A DNA stretch of 64,000 nt from Clostridium chromiireducens (GTDB lineage: Bacteria; Bacillota; Clostridia; Clostridiales; Clostridiaceae): contig NZ_MZGT01000014.1 of NCBI RefSeq assembly GCF_002029255.1, forward strand, positions 1-64,000, in the 5' to 3' direction. Each line of letters starts with the position of its first letter. The first letter of the stretch is position 1. Positions 1 through 9,227 of this stretch are shown here, piece after piece. Both the position numbers and the translations under genes were made by a program. The notes below the pieces were generated by a model, which did no database searches, was not told where the DNA came from, and saw nothing but the letters and a program-made list of their open reading frames with translations.

Positions 1-26
1 AATTAAATATGAATTTTAGCAATGGA

Positions 27-68
27 GCTAGAGAATATTATAATATTTCTTTAGCTTTTTATTTTTAG
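27..68 (+). terminator. Terminator-like hairpin upstream of glnN
   Basis: A GCTAGAGAATAT...ATATTTCTTTAGC stem is followed by a run rich in T. It lies before the glnN promoter, so it probably ends an upstream plus-strand gene outside the window. Confidence 0.5.
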
Positions 69-133
69 ATTGAAATTTATTCCATATATGTATATTTATA
101 GATATACATTGTGTCTTATTCTGTATTTTTGTA

Positions 134-162
134 TTGACAATTTATCATTTATAATCTAAACT
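134..162 (+). promoter_or_regulatory. Sigma-A promoter of glnN
   Basis: TTGACA (134-139), a 17-bp spacer and TAAACT (157-162) form a good vegetative promoter about 80 bp before the glnN start. An AAAGGAG ribosome site precedes the ATG at 243. No clear operator or riboswitch was recognised in the leader. Confidence 0.6.
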
Positions 163-242
163 TTTTTTAAAATTATTAATTTTTTTAGTTAGTTAATAAC
201 ACTTTAAATAAATGTTGTGTATTCTGAAAGGAGATTTTATTA

Positions 243-2336
243 ATGAACAAAATCAATGAAATTTTTGGTTCAAACGTATTTAGCGATGCTGTAATGAAAG
301 AACGTCTTCCAAAGGCTACTTATAAAGCTTTAAAAAAGACAATTGAAAGAGGAACTTCTCTTGCACCAGATGTTGCAGACGTTGTTGCTTCTGCAATGAA
401 AGATTGGGCTGTTGAAAAAGGTGCTACTCACTTTACTCACTGGTTCCAACCAATGACAGGAATCACTGCAGAAAAACATGATTCTTTTATCAACCCAACT
501 TCTGACGGAAAAGTAATACTTGAATTCTCAGGAAAAGAATTAATTAAAGGTGAACCAGATGCATCTTCATTCCCTAACGGGGGGCTTAGAGCTACTTTCG
601 AAGCTAGAGGATATACTGCATGGGATTGTACTTCACCAGCATTTATTAAAGATGATTCTTTATGTATTCCTACTGCATTCTGCTCTTATAACGGAGAAGC
701 TTTAGACAAAAAAACTCCATTATTAAGATCAATGGAAGCTTTAGATAAACAAGCTCTACGTGTTTTAAAAGCATTAGGTAATACTACTACTAAAAAAGTT
801 ATTACAACTGTAGGTCCTGAACAAGAATATTTCTTAATCGATAAGAAAATGTATGATGCTCGTAAAGACCTTATATTAACTGGAAGAACATTATTCGGAG
901 CAAAACCTTCAAAAGGTCAAGAACTTGAAGATCATTACTTCGGAACATTAAAACAAAGAATTTCTGATTTCATGAAAGAGTTAGACGAAGAACTTTGGAA
1001 GCTTGGAATATTAGCTAAAACTAAACATAACGAAGTTGCTCCTGCTCAACATGAATTAGCTCCTATATTTAGTACAACAAATATATCAACTGACCACAAC
1101 CAACTTACAATGGAAATAATGAAGAAAGTTGCTGCAAAACACGACTTATACTGCTTACTTCACGAAAAACCATTTGCTGGAGTAAATGGATCAGGTAAGC
1201 ATAACAACTGGTCAATGGGTACTGATGACGGAATGAACCTTCTTGAACCAGGTAACTCTCCACACGAAAATCAACAATTCCTTTTATTCCTTTGTGCTGT
1301 AGTAAAAGCTGTTGATGAATATCCAGACTTGTTAAGAGTATCAGCTGCTAATGCTGGAAATGATCACAGATTAGGTGCTAATGAAGCTCCTCCAGCTATA
1401 ATCTCTATATTCTTAGGAGATCAATTAGAAGATGTATTAGAACAAATTGAAAAAGGACCAGCTACAAGCTCTAAATCTTCAAGCGAATTAACTATTGGAG
1501 TTAATACATTACCTCCACTTCCAAAAGATGCAACTGACAGAAACAGAACTTCTCCATTTGCATTCACTGGAAACAAATTCGAATTTAGAATGGTTCCATC
1601 TTCAGCTTCAATCGCTGGATGTAACTTTGTTTTAAATACAATAGTTGCTGAAACTTTATCTGAAATTGCAGATAAACTTGAAAAAGCTACTGATGTAAAT
1701 GCTGAAATTCAAGTAATTTTAACTGATATCGTTAAAAACCATAAGAGAGTAATCTTCAATGGTAACGGATATTCAGATGAATGGGTTGTAGAAGCTGAAA
1801 GAAGAGGACTTCCAAACATTAAATCTACAGTAGAAGCTGCTAAAGCTATGATTTCTGAAAAGAATCAAGCAGTTTTAGAAAAACACGGAGTTCTAACTAA
1901 AGTAGAAGCAGAATCTCGTTATGAAATAACTCTTGAAAACTACAATAAGATTATAAATATTGAAGCATTAACAACACTTGAAATGGCTAAACGTCAAATC
2001 ATGCCAGCTGTAATTCAATATACTACAAGTCTTGCTGAATCAATAAACACTATAAAAGCTACTGGTGTAAGTGTTGACGTATCAGTTCAGAGTGAATTAT
2101 TGACTGAAGTTTCATCATTATTGTCTTCATTGAATAAAAATGTAGCACTTCTTGAAAAAGTAGTTGAAAAAGCTGATAACTTTGACGGTGATATATTCGA
2201 TTTAGGAATGATATACAGATACGAAGTATTCGAACAAATGAATACTTTAAGAGAATATGCTGATAAGCTTGAAACTATAGTTGATGAAGATTTCTGGCCA
2301 ATACCAACTTATGGCGATATGCTATTCAACATTTAA
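243..2336 (+). CDS. glnN: Type III glutamine synthetase
   Basis: Makes glutamine from glutamate, ammonia and ATP in the cytoplasm, the entry point of nitrogen assimilation. At 697 residues it has the length of the GSIII (GlnN) family, far longer than GSI (about 450). Family blocks are visible: VGPEQEYFL near residue 191, the [11 protein letters not shown] block near 310, and [13 protein letters not shown] near 372. The start follows a strong AAAGGAG site. It is monocistronic, with its own promoter and terminator, and is one of the few plus-strand genes here. GSIII is common in Clostridia and Bacteroidetes. Identification is secure; how it is regulated cannot be read from the leader. Confidence 0.96.
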   Translation: MNKINEIFGSNVFSDAVMKERLPKATYKALKKTIERGTSLAPDVADVVASAMKDWAVEKGATHFTHWFQPMTGITAEKHDSFINPTSDGKVILEFSGKELIKGEPDASSFPNGGLRATFEARGYTAWDCTSPAFIKDDSLCIPTAFCSYNGEALDKKTPLLRSMEALDKQALRVLKALGNTTTKKVITTVGPEQEYFLIDKKMYDARKDLILTGRTLFGAKPSKGQELEDHYFGTLKQRISDFMKELDEELWKLGILAKTKHNEVAPAQHELAPIFSTTNISTDHNQLTMEIMKKVAAKHDLYCLLHEKPFAGVNGSGKHNNWSMGTDDGMNLLEPGNSPHENQQFLLFLCAVVKAVDEYPDLLRVSAANAGNDHRLGANEAPPAIISIFLGDQLEDVLEQIEKGPATSSKSSSELTIGVNTLPPLPKDATDRNRTSPFAFTGNKFEFRMVPSSASIAGCNFVLNTIVAETLSEIADKLEKATDVNAEIQVILTDIVKNHKRVIFNGNGYSDEWVVEAERRGLPNIKSTVEAAKAMISEKNQAVLEKHGVLTKVEAESRYEITLENYNKIINIEALTTLEMAKRQIMPAVIQYTTSLAESINTIKATGVSVDVSVQSELLTEVSSLLSSLNKNVALLEKVVEKADNFDGDIFDLGMIYRYEVFEQMNTLREYADKLETIVDEDFWPIPTYGDMLFNI

Positions 2337-2361
2337 TATAATATTTCTAAAGACAAAAAAA

Positions 2362-2393
2362 GAGTACTTCTTAAATGAAGTGCTCCTTTTTTT
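2362..2393 (+). terminator. Rho-independent terminator of glnN
   Basis: Stem GAGTACTTC/GAAGTGCTC followed by CTTTTTTT, 25 bp after the glnN stop codon. Confidence 0.9.
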
Positions 2394-2597
2394 AGGATTT
2401 AGCTTGATTAGATATTATTTTAATTAGTATTTTCTCAATCCTTGAATCATCATCTTCAGGAAGCCCTGTTACAAATCGTCCACCATGGACATTAAAAACA
2501 CTGGTGCCACGGGATTATTTTGAGCTTTATAAAATAAACAACGAGTTTTGCCATCTCTCTTTGGAATAAAAATCTCTTTCCCTAAGGATATCACAAT
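2392..2597 (-). pseudogene. Alpha/beta-hydrolase (acetyl esterase-like) fragment, frameshifted
   Basis: No intact gene is present, but two minus-strand reading frames read as consecutive parts of one esterase. One frame (about 2597-2494) gives KEIFIPKRDGKTRCLFYK then NNPVAPVF. The next frame (about 2505-2392) gives VFNVHGGRFVTGLPEDDD and ends in a stop inside the glnN terminator T-run. The order (IP.RDGKTR..., then the HGGG-like oxyanion motif, here HGGR) is that of the N-terminal part of Aes/lipase-type hydrolases. The catalytic Ser and His regions are absent. It is a decayed remnant with a frameshift and a large deletion. Confidence 0.6.
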
Positions 2598-2603
2598 AAA
2601 CTA

Positions 2604-2631
2604 AAGAAAGTAGGAACATTATCGTTCCTAC
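2604..2631 (-). terminator. Terminator after the ROK kinase gene
   Basis: GTAGGAAC/GTTCCTAC hairpin flanked by T-rich sequence on both strands, about 90 bp past the stop of the minus-strand kinase gene. It may act bidirectionally. Confidence 0.75.
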
Positions 2632-2722
2632 TTTTCTCTACAATAATCAATATGTCGCATTCTCACTTCTGTCTTAAAAACTATAATACATAACACCAAA
2701 TTCTTTATTCAAATCATGTTTT

Positions 2723-3613
2723 CTAATTTCGATTAATAAAATTATATAAAGCTCCTATAAGATTTGCATCATTTCTAAATTCGCATCGAATAACATTTGG
2801 TTTTGGAACATCAGATATAAAGTTCTTATGATATTTATCAACGTTTTTCTTGATATATTCAATTAGTATATCCTGGCTACTTATCCCACCACCAATTGCA
2901 AACACTTCTGGATCTAAAATACATTGTAAGTTAAAAATTTGAACTGCTAGTTTATACGTAAAATCATCCAATACTTTGAGAATATCCTCATCACAATTAT
3001 TAGCATACTCAAACACTTTATATCCATCTAGTTCTTCTGCTGACATGTTCTTTGATTTTGCGGCAGCTTCAATTAGAGACTTAGAACCACTCAAATGTCC
3101 CCACCAGCTTCCGTTTCCCTCAATATTATTAACATCAGTAGCGGTGAAACTAAACTCACCTGCAAAGAAATTCTTTCCCTTGTGTAATTTTCTATCTTTT
3201 ATGATTCCTCCACCAACTCCGGTTCCGAGAACAATAACTACACCATCATTACAATCTTTCAGGCTTCCTTTCCATACTTCAGCTAAAGCCGCACATTTAC
3301 CATCATTCTCTATTGTTATTTTAGTAGGACATCTCTCTTGCAGAATTTTTACAATTTCTTTTCCTTCGTTATAGGTCAATGAACCACCTGTGTAGGTATA
3401 GCCCTTTTCACTATCTAGAACTCCAGGCATACTTATAGCTATTCCTTCTATTTCATTCTTATACTCATCATATATTTTTCCTACTACTTCGATAAAGCTT
3501 TCAATACAATCGTGCGGTGTTGGTTCATTTCCCTTCTCAACAAATTCTAATTCACTGGTCATAAGTGCATATTTAATAGCACTGCCTCCAATATCTAAAA
3601 CTAAATATTTCAT
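2723..3613 (-). CDS. ROK family sugar kinase
   Basis: Probably phosphorylates a hexose or related sugar with ATP in the cytoplasm. The 296-residue protein starts with the ROK phosphate-binding motif (DIGGSAIKYAL, residues 7-17) and has the second glycine-rich motif VIVLGTGVGGGI near residue 127, plus the C-terminal AIGGGIS. The cysteine zinc motif typical of many ROK proteins (CxCGxxGCxE) is missing; that region reads GNGSWWGHLSG instead. This resembles the beta-glucoside-kinase-like clostridial and lactic branch, but the substrate cannot be assigned. It is monocistronic, with a terminator at 2604-2631. Confidence 0.85.
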   Translation of the reverse strand: MKYLVLDIGGSAIKYALMTSELEFVEKGNEPTPHDCIESFIEVVGKIYDEYKNEIEGIAISMPGVLDSEKGYTYTGGSLTYNEGKEIVKILQERCPTKITIENDGKCAALAEVWKGSLKDCNDGVVIVLGTGVGGGIIKDRKLHKGKNFFAGEFSFTATDVNNIEGNGSWWGHLSGSKSLIEAAAKSKNMSAEELDGYKVFEYANNCDEDILKVLDDFTYKLAVQIFNLQCILDPEVFAIGGGISSQDILIEYIKKNVDKYHKNFISDVPKPNVIRCEFRNDANLIGALYNFINRN

Positions 3614-3774
3614 CTTTCCACCCCATTTACTAAATTTTTTAATGATATTTCTATTAATAATATCGTTTACCTAAATTTATCATAAATTAATTAATAAACA
3701 TTTTCAATAAATATATTCGTACAACAATCCATTTATTGAATCAAACATACTCTGAATTAAGTGCATAAAAATAA

Positions 3775-3818
3775 ACTAGAATATATACATTTATCTAATA
3801 TTTCGTATATACTCTAGT
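3775..3818 (-). terminator. Terminator-like inverted repeat after the 101-residue gene
   Basis: Long inverted repeat (ACTAGA...TATAC/GTATA...CTAGT), followed on the minus strand by TTATTTTTA, just past the stop at 3836. Confidence 0.6.
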
Positions 3819-3835
3819 TCTTTTATAAAATTACT

Positions 3836-4141
3836 TTATATATTGTATTTAAATTTTATAGATATTTCTTTCATTTCACCTTTAGAGTTCTTTCTGATTG
3901 CGAATTGCTTTATATCCTTAAATTCATTTTCTAGTTGATAATTCAATTCTGTAATCGTAGCTTTGGCTTTCTTGGTTATTCCTCCATCTTCTATAACTAC
4001 AAATCTTGTCTTTCTACAAGTTGTTTCATTATTCAAGTCATCTAGTACTACATAATATTCAGGTGCTTCCTCAATTACTACGTATTCCTTATTTAAAATT
4101 AGTGTTGAACAAAGATTATTATCAATACATTTTACTTTCAT
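3836..4141 (-). CDS. Hypothetical protein, 101 residues
   Basis: I do not recognise this protein. It begins MKVKCIDNNLCSTLILNK and reads like a small all-beta domain: KEYVVIEEAPEYYVVLDD is followed by a short Thr/Cys/Arg stretch. The second half is basic and charged. There is no signal peptide or membrane segment, and the only cysteines are the three at about residues 5, 11 and 43, without a metal-site pattern. A GGAGG-like site precedes the ATG. It stands alone between terminators. Codon use looks like the rest of the window, so it is probably a real gene. Confidence 0.6.
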   Translation of the reverse strand: MKVKCIDNNLCSTLILNKEYVVIEEAPEYYVVLDDLNNETTCRKTRFVVIEDGGITKKAKATITELNYQLENEFKDIKQFAIRKNSKGEMKEISIKFKYNI

Positions 4142-4362
4142 TTTTGCCTCCGTTTATGCAAAAAACTAATAAAAAATTCTATATTTATTATTAGACCTTT
4201 CACATTTTCATCTTATTTTATTAATACTATGATACTTTAAATTATCAATTCTTTCAAATCAATCACTTATCAAATTCGTCAATATTTCAAGTTTATATGG
4301 CAATTTGTATAGTTGTAATTGTTTTGTATTCTGAATCTTATAAAATCAATAGGTTTATGAAA

Positions 4363-5286
4363 TTATCTTATGTCTTTATTCCTGTAAACTAAGAATATTC
4401 CATAACAAACTAATATTAATGCTATTAATATCTTAATATCAAAAATATCTTCTCCTAGTATTAACGCTGATAATAACGTGCCGAATACTGGTATTAAAAA
4501 ATTAAATATCGAAATTATTCCTACCTTGTTATATTTCAGTAATTGAGTCCAAACAACAAAGGCAATTGAAGATAATAATGCCATGTATACTAAAAGTAAT
4601 GTTGACTTCATTGTAAATCCTTCTAGGCTTCCTCCTAAAATAAATCCTAAGACTGTTAATATAACTCCTCCAATAAATAACTGAAAACCTGTTACTATTG
4701 AAGGTTCTTGAGCCTGCGTTATTTTCTTACCATATATTGCTGAGATAGCAAATATAATCGCGGCGACCATTATAAACCCTTCCCCTTTAAAAGTTACAGG
4801 TGCCCCCCCTAATGACTCTCCATTTAAATTAACAATTATTACCCCTAAAAATCCAACAATACATCCTATTATCTTATTGAAATTTAGTTTGTCATTCTTA
4901 TAAATGAAATGAGCCAGGATTATACTCGCAAAAGTTCCTATACCATTTATTATTGAACCTCTTACTCCTGTAGTATATGACATTCCCACATAGAAAAATA
5001 TGTATTGAAGTGCAGTTTGCGTTAATCCTAATAAAGTTACTTGTCCAAATTGTTTTGCTGTAAAACTAAATATAGTTTTCTTTGTAATAAACTCAAATAT
5101 AAGTATAAAAATCCCTGCAAGTGTAAATCTATATCCCGCAAAAACTAACTTAGAACCTATATCAATTATATTAAATAATAAGTATCCAACTTTAATAGAA
5201 GGATAGGCACTTCCCCATAAAAGGCAACATAAAGTTGCCAAAAGTACAATGTTTTTTCTATTGGTATAAAATTTTGTTTTATCCAT
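4363..5286 (-). CDS. DMT (EamA) family transporter
   Basis: Integral membrane protein of 307 residues with two EamA repeats and about ten hydrophobic segments. The opening ATLCCLLWGSAYPSIK is the usual first helix of drug/metabolite exporters, and the second repeat starts near residue 165 (GEGFIMVAAIIFAISA). Family members export amino acids, nucleotides or small metabolites; no substrate can be given. It follows the oxidoreductase gene at 5335 on the same strand with a 48-bp gap, so the two may be co-transcribed. The RBS AGGAGAGAG supports the start. Confidence 0.85.
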   Translation of the reverse strand: MDKTKFYTNRKNIVLLATLCCLLWGSAYPSIKVGYLLFNIIDIGSKLVFAGYRFTLAGIFILIFEFITKKTIFSFTAKQFGQVTLLGLTQTALQYIFFYVGMSYTTGVRGSIINGIGTFASIILAHFIYKNDKLNFNKIIGCIVGFLGVIIVNLNGESLGGAPVTFKGEGFIMVAAIIFAISAIYGKKITQAQEPSIVTGFQLFIGGVILTVLGFILGGSLEGFTMKSTLLLVYMALLSSIAFVVWTQLLKYNKVGIISIFNFLIPVFGTLLSALILGEDIFDIKILIALILVCYGIFLVYRNKDIR

Positions 5287-5334
5287 TTTGTATATTTCTC
5301 TCTCCTAATTAGTGTAATAATAAACATTACAGAC

Positions 5335-6297
5335 TTATTTCTGTCCTGCATTTATTCTAATTCTATCTAATACTTCCATAACACGAATTGACTCATCTAG
5401 AGGTAAGCAATCACTTTGCAATTTTGAATCTCTTAAACTATTATGTACCTCTTGAATTTCTGCATACATATCATCAAATTCTATTTCTTTTTCAATTGTA
5501 TATGGCTGATTACCATCTATGTTGACTGTAACCATACTTGGTCTATTATAAATTGGTATTTCTATGAAACCTTTTGTTCCTTTAATAATAGCAGTTCTTT
5601 CCTTATTTCTATCAATAGCTCCTTCTACAGTGCCTATTACTCCATTTTTAAAAGTAATTGTTGCTTTAAAATAAGCATCAACTTCCGACTCATTTATATC
5701 CATATAAGAGTTAACCTCATTAACTTCCGAGTCAATCATATCCATAACAAATGACAATGGATAAATTCCTACATCAAGTAGCGCCCCGCCTTGTTTCTTA
5801 TCAAGCAAATATGATCCTGGATTAATATTCTCTACATGATTACAAAAATTAGCTTCTATAGCTACAATTTCACCAATCTCGTTATTCTTTATTATCTCTT
5901 TAATCTCATGAACTAATGGAATAAATCTTGTTTTCATTGCTTCCATAAAAAATGTATTATTTAATAAAGCTTCCGTTTTTATTTCTTTCATCTCTTCTGC
6001 ATTTAAACCTACTGGCTTTTCACACAAAACAGCCTTTTTACGCCTTAAAGCTTCAATAGACCAATATTTATGTGAACCATGAGGCAAAGCTATATAAACA
6101 GCATCTATCTCATTATCATTTAATAATTGATCATAATCTTCGTATACTTTTTCACAATTATATTTATTATGAAATGCATCGCGTTTTTCTTTAGTTTTAG
6201 ATGCAATAGCATATAGCTTCCCTTCATTTGTATACGACAAACTCTTCGCAAAACGTGAAGCTATATTCCCTAGTCCAATAATTCCCCATCTAATCAT
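5335..6297 (-). CDS. Gfo/Idh/MocA family oxidoreductase
   Basis: Predicted NAD(P)-dependent dehydrogenase of 320 residues. The N-terminal Rossmann motif is GIIGLGNIASRF (about residues 5-16), and the signature lysine lies in LCEKPVGLNAEEM (near residue 93). The GGALLDVGIYPL motif near residue 171 belongs to the C-terminal substrate domain. Relatives oxidise sugars, inositols or dihydrodiols, and the exact substrate is unknown. AGGAGGG precedes the ATG. The gene sits upstream of the DMT exporter, a weak hint that the two act on one metabolite. Confidence 0.87.
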   Translation of the reverse strand: MIRWGIIGLGNIASRFAKSLSYTNEGKLYAIASKTKEKRDAFHNKYNCEKVYEDYDQLLNDNEIDAVYIALPHGSHKYWSIEALRRKKAVLCEKPVGLNAEEMKEIKTEALLNNTFFMEAMKTRFIPLVHEIKEIIKNNEIGEIVAIEANFCNHVENINPGSYLLDKKQGGALLDVGIYPLSFVMDMIDSEVNEVNSYMDINESEVDAYFKATITFKNGVIGTVEGAIDRNKERTAIIKGTKGFIEIPIYNRPSMVTVNIDGNQPYTIEKEIEFDDMYAEIQEVHNSLRDSKLQSDCLPLDESIRVMEVLDRIRINAGQK

Positions 6298-6478
6298 TAT
6301 TTTCCCTCCTATTTGTAACTTTTTTTATAAACCACCCTATATAATAACTATATCATATTTTTCATAAGCGTATGTTATTAACCAATATTTTAATATTAAA
6401 ATACCTATAACTTTCAGCTAAATCACAGAAAAGCACAAGTAAAGTACCACTTTATAATTATTGACTCGTCTCAAGTAG

Positions 6479-6520
6479 AAAAGTCTTAAGAATAAATATA
6501 CTTTTATTCTTAAGACTTTT
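6479..6520 (-). terminator. Terminator of tex (bidirectional)
   Basis: Near-perfect 18-bp stem AAAAGTCTTAAGAATAAA/TTTATTCTTAAGACTTTT with T-rich flanks, 19 bp beyond the tex stop codon. Confidence 0.85.
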
Positions 6521-6538
6521 CATAAATCAATATATTAA

Positions 6539-8716
6539 TTATACTTCTACAGACTCATCAATATCTTTCATTGTTAACGATATTCTCTTTCTCTTTTCAT
6601 CAACTTCTAGTATTGCAACCTTGACTATATCTCCAACCTTAACAATATCTAAAGGATGCTTTACAAATCTATTTGCCATTTGGCTCTTATGAACTAGACC
6701 ATCTTGATGGACTCCGATATCTACAAAAGCACCAAAATCTGATACATTTCTAACAGTTCCAGCTAAAACCATTCCAGGCTTTAAGTCCTTAAGTTCTATT
6801 ATTCCTGTTTTAAGTATTGGCTTTGGCATTCCTTCTCTCGGATCCCTACCTGGTTTCTTTAATTCCTTGATTATATCCTTTAAAGTAAGTTCTCCAACTT
6901 CTAAAGTTTGACTTAACTTCTTTAATCCTTGTTCTTCTGCTCTTTCATCAATATCGCCTAATTTATTGTTTTTTAAATCCTCTTTATTATAGCCAAGTAT
7001 CTCTATTAGTTTTTTAGCTATATCATAAGATTCTGGATGAACTGAGGTATTATCTAGAGGTTCTTTACTCTCATCAACTCTTAAGAAACCTGCACATTGT
7101 TCATATGCTTTTTGACCTAATCTCTTAACTTTTAGCAATTCTTTTCTTGAAGTAAAATGACCAACTTCTTCTCTATAATCAACAATATTTTTAGCTATAG
7201 TTGCATTTATTCCTGAAATATGTGTTAAGAGTGATGGTGTTGCAATGTTTAAATCAACTCCAACAGTATTAACCGAATCTTCTACTACACCTGCCAAAGA
7301 TTCTTCTAATTTTTTAGGAGTAACATCGTGTTGATACTGTCCTACCCCTATAGCTTTCGGATCTATTTTTACTAACTCAGCCAGTGGGTCCTGAAGTCTT
7401 CTTCCTATTGATATAGCACCTCTTACTGTAACATCTAGATCTGGATATTCTTTGGTTGCAAGTTCTGATGCTGAATAAACTGACGCCCCAGCTTCAGATA
7501 CAATAACATATGCTAATTCCTTACCATTTTCTTTTTTTATCTCAGTAATCATTTCAGCAATAACTTCTTCAGATTCTCTTGAGGCTGTTCCATTTCCGAG
7601 CGAAATAACATCAACGTTATGTTTAGCAATAAGAACTTTCAAGGTTCTCTTAGTTCCCTCTATATCTCTTTTAGGTACTGTTGGATATACTGCTGTATTT
7701 TCTAAAAACTTTCCTGTTGCATCTAATATGGCAATTTTACATCCTGTTCTAAATCCAGGGTCATATCCCATTACTACTTTTCCTTTGATTGGAGCTTGCA
7801 GCAATAATGCTTTAAGGTTTTCTTTGAAAATCTTAATAGCACCTTCTTCACCGATATCAGTTAACTCACTTCTTATTTCTCTTTCTATTGATGGGTAAAT
7901 TAATCTTTTCAATGAATCTTTAATTGCAAGTTTTAGCTTTTCATCTAAAACTGCATCACCCTTAAATATTTGATTTTCTAAGTATTTAATTATCTTCTCT
8001 TCATTAGCTGTGATTTTAACACTTAGAATCTTTTCTTTTTCTCCTCTGTTTATAGCTAATATCCTGTGAGGAGGTATTTTATTTACTGCTTCTGAATATT
8101 CATAATACATTTCATAAGGAGTTGGCTCTTCTGAGCTTCCCTTTGATTCTATATTACCTTCTCTAACAACAAATTCTCTTATATACTTTCTATACTTAGC
8201 TTCATCAGAAATGTTTTCAGCTATTATATCTAAAGCTCCTTGAATAGCTTCTCCACTATTTGCTACGCCTTTTTCTTCACTTATATATTTAGCTGCCTCT
8301 TCATCTAAGTTACCACTAAATTTTCCTTCTAAAATTAGTTCTGCAAGAGGTTTTAATCCCTTTTCTGCAGCTATTGTTGCTTTTGTTCTCTTTTTAGGTT
8401 TAAACGGTCTGTATATATCTTCAACTTCTGTTAAAGTCGTTGCACTTTCTAGGGCATTACCTATCTCTTCTGTAAACTTTTCTTGTTCTTGTATAAGCCT
8501 TGTGACATCAGCTTTTCTTTCTTCTAAATTCCTCAAATATGTAAGTCTCTCAGATAATTTTCTTAATACTTCATCCGAAAGCCCTCCTGTTGCTTCTTTT
8601 CTATATCTTGAAATAAACGGAACTGTATTTCCATCATCTAAAAGTCCAATAACATTTTGAACTTGACTTAGTTTTATTTCTAGCTCTTGTGCGATTCTTT
8701 CTTCAATTGAATTCAT
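6539..8716 (-). CDS. tex: Tex-like RNA-binding protein (S1 domain)
   Basis: Member of the Tex/YdcI/Spt6-like family, which binds nucleic acid and is linked to transcription and transcription-coupled processes. The 725-residue product has the N-terminal helical Tex domain, a YqgF/RNase H-like fold near 320-450 (MGYDPGFRTGCKIAILD), helix-hairpin-helix segments (HISGINATIAKNIV and VKRLGQKAYEQCAGF) and a C-terminal S1 domain (GTVRNVSDFGAFVDIGV to KRISLTMKD). The ATG at 8716 follows GGAGGAAGTT; the ATG four codons upstream overlaps that ribosome site and is unlikely to be used. It stands alone with its own terminator. Confidence 0.94.
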   Translation of the reverse strand: MNSIEERIAQELEIKLSQVQNVIGLLDDGNTVPFISRYRKEATGGLSDEVLRKLSERLTYLRNLEERKADVTRLIQEQEKFTEEIGNALESATTLTEVEDIYRPFKPKKRTKATIAAEKGLKPLAELILEGKFSGNLDEEAAKYISEEKGVANSGEAIQGALDIIAENISDEAKYRKYIREFVVREGNIESKGSSEEPTPYEMYYEYSEAVNKIPPHRILAINRGEKEKILSVKITANEEKIIKYLENQIFKGDAVLDEKLKLAIKDSLKRLIYPSIEREIRSELTDIGEEGAIKIFKENLKALLLQAPIKGKVVMGYDPGFRTGCKIAILDATGKFLENTAVYPTVPKRDIEGTKRTLKVLIAKHNVDVISLGNGTASRESEEVIAEMITEIKKENGKELAYVIVSEAGASVYSASELATKEYPDLDVTVRGAISIGRRLQDPLAELVKIDPKAIGVGQYQHDVTPKKLEESLAGVVEDSVNTVGVDLNIATPSLLTHISGINATIAKNIVDYREEVGHFTSRKELLKVKRLGQKAYEQCAGFLRVDESKEPLDNTSVHPESYDIAKKLIEILGYNKEDLKNNKLGDIDERAEEQGLKKLSQTLEVGELTLKDIIKELKKPGRDPREGMPKPILKTGIIELKDLKPGMVLAGTVRNVSDFGAFVDIGVHQDGLVHKSQMANRFVKHPLDIVKVGDIVKVAILEVDEKRKRISLTMKDIDESVEV

Positions 8717-8791
8717 AACTTCCTCCATCTTAATATAGACTTATTACTAAAATAATTATTGCCATCATAATACTATTTTACCATACAAATT

Positions 8792-8827
8792 ATTATTGCC
8801 ATTACTATTTTTAGCAATGGCAATAAT
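8792..8827 (-). terminator. Terminator-like hairpin after the 111-residue gene
   Basis: Perfect ATTATTGCCATT/AATGGCAATAAT stem about 50 bp past the stop at 8874. The U-tract is poor, so termination is a guess. Confidence 0.5.
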
Positions 8828-8873
8828 CTTATATATATTAATATTATAAACTTATTTAAATTCAAGGCAAGAA

Positions 8874-9209
8874 TTAAATATTTTTTTCATCAACAGTAGT
8901 TTTTACATCAAGCTGTTCACCTTTTTTATATATTGTTATTATTAATTTTCTCAAATCATTTTTATTTAAATTATCATATACTGCTATTTCTTGTTTTTCA
9001 TTATCCATAAAATAATGTAACTTAAGCTCTGTTGTTTTATGCAAATAACTTAAAATCAAAGTTTTAGCTACTTGCCCATCTTTTCTTATATTTGATATTT
9101 TTAAAGGGTGCTTTTCTATCCCCTCAAAACTTAAGTATATGTCTTCTAAGTCCTCACCGGTCATGTTTTTAATAAGAATATCTTTTGCGCCTGGTATATT
9201 AAAATACAT
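8874..9209 (-). CDS. Hypothetical protein downstream of the M50 protease
   Basis: An 111-residue soluble protein starting MYFNIPGAKDILIKNMTGED. I do not recognise a family. It looks like a beta-rich fold of short alternating strands (ISNIRKDGQVAKTLILSY, then LKLHYFMDNEKQEIAVYD). The ATG at 9209 follows GGAGGGATTAAAT, so a TTG five codons upstream is rejected. It lies 18 bp after the M50 protease gene on the same strand and is surely co-transcribed with it, so a link to that membrane protease is plausible but unproven. Confidence 0.6.
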   Translation of the reverse strand: MYFNIPGAKDILIKNMTGEDLEDIYLSFEGIEKHPLKISNIRKDGQVAKTLILSYLHKTTELKLHYFMDNEKQEIAVYDNLNKNDLRKLIITIYKKGEQLDVKTTVDEKNI

Positions 9210-9227
9210 ATTTAATCCCTCCAATTT

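Noticed and set aside
5166-5351. 61-codon minus-strand frame between the DMT exporter and oxidoreductase genes
   Set aside because: Overlaps both genes out of frame and lacks a ribosome site.
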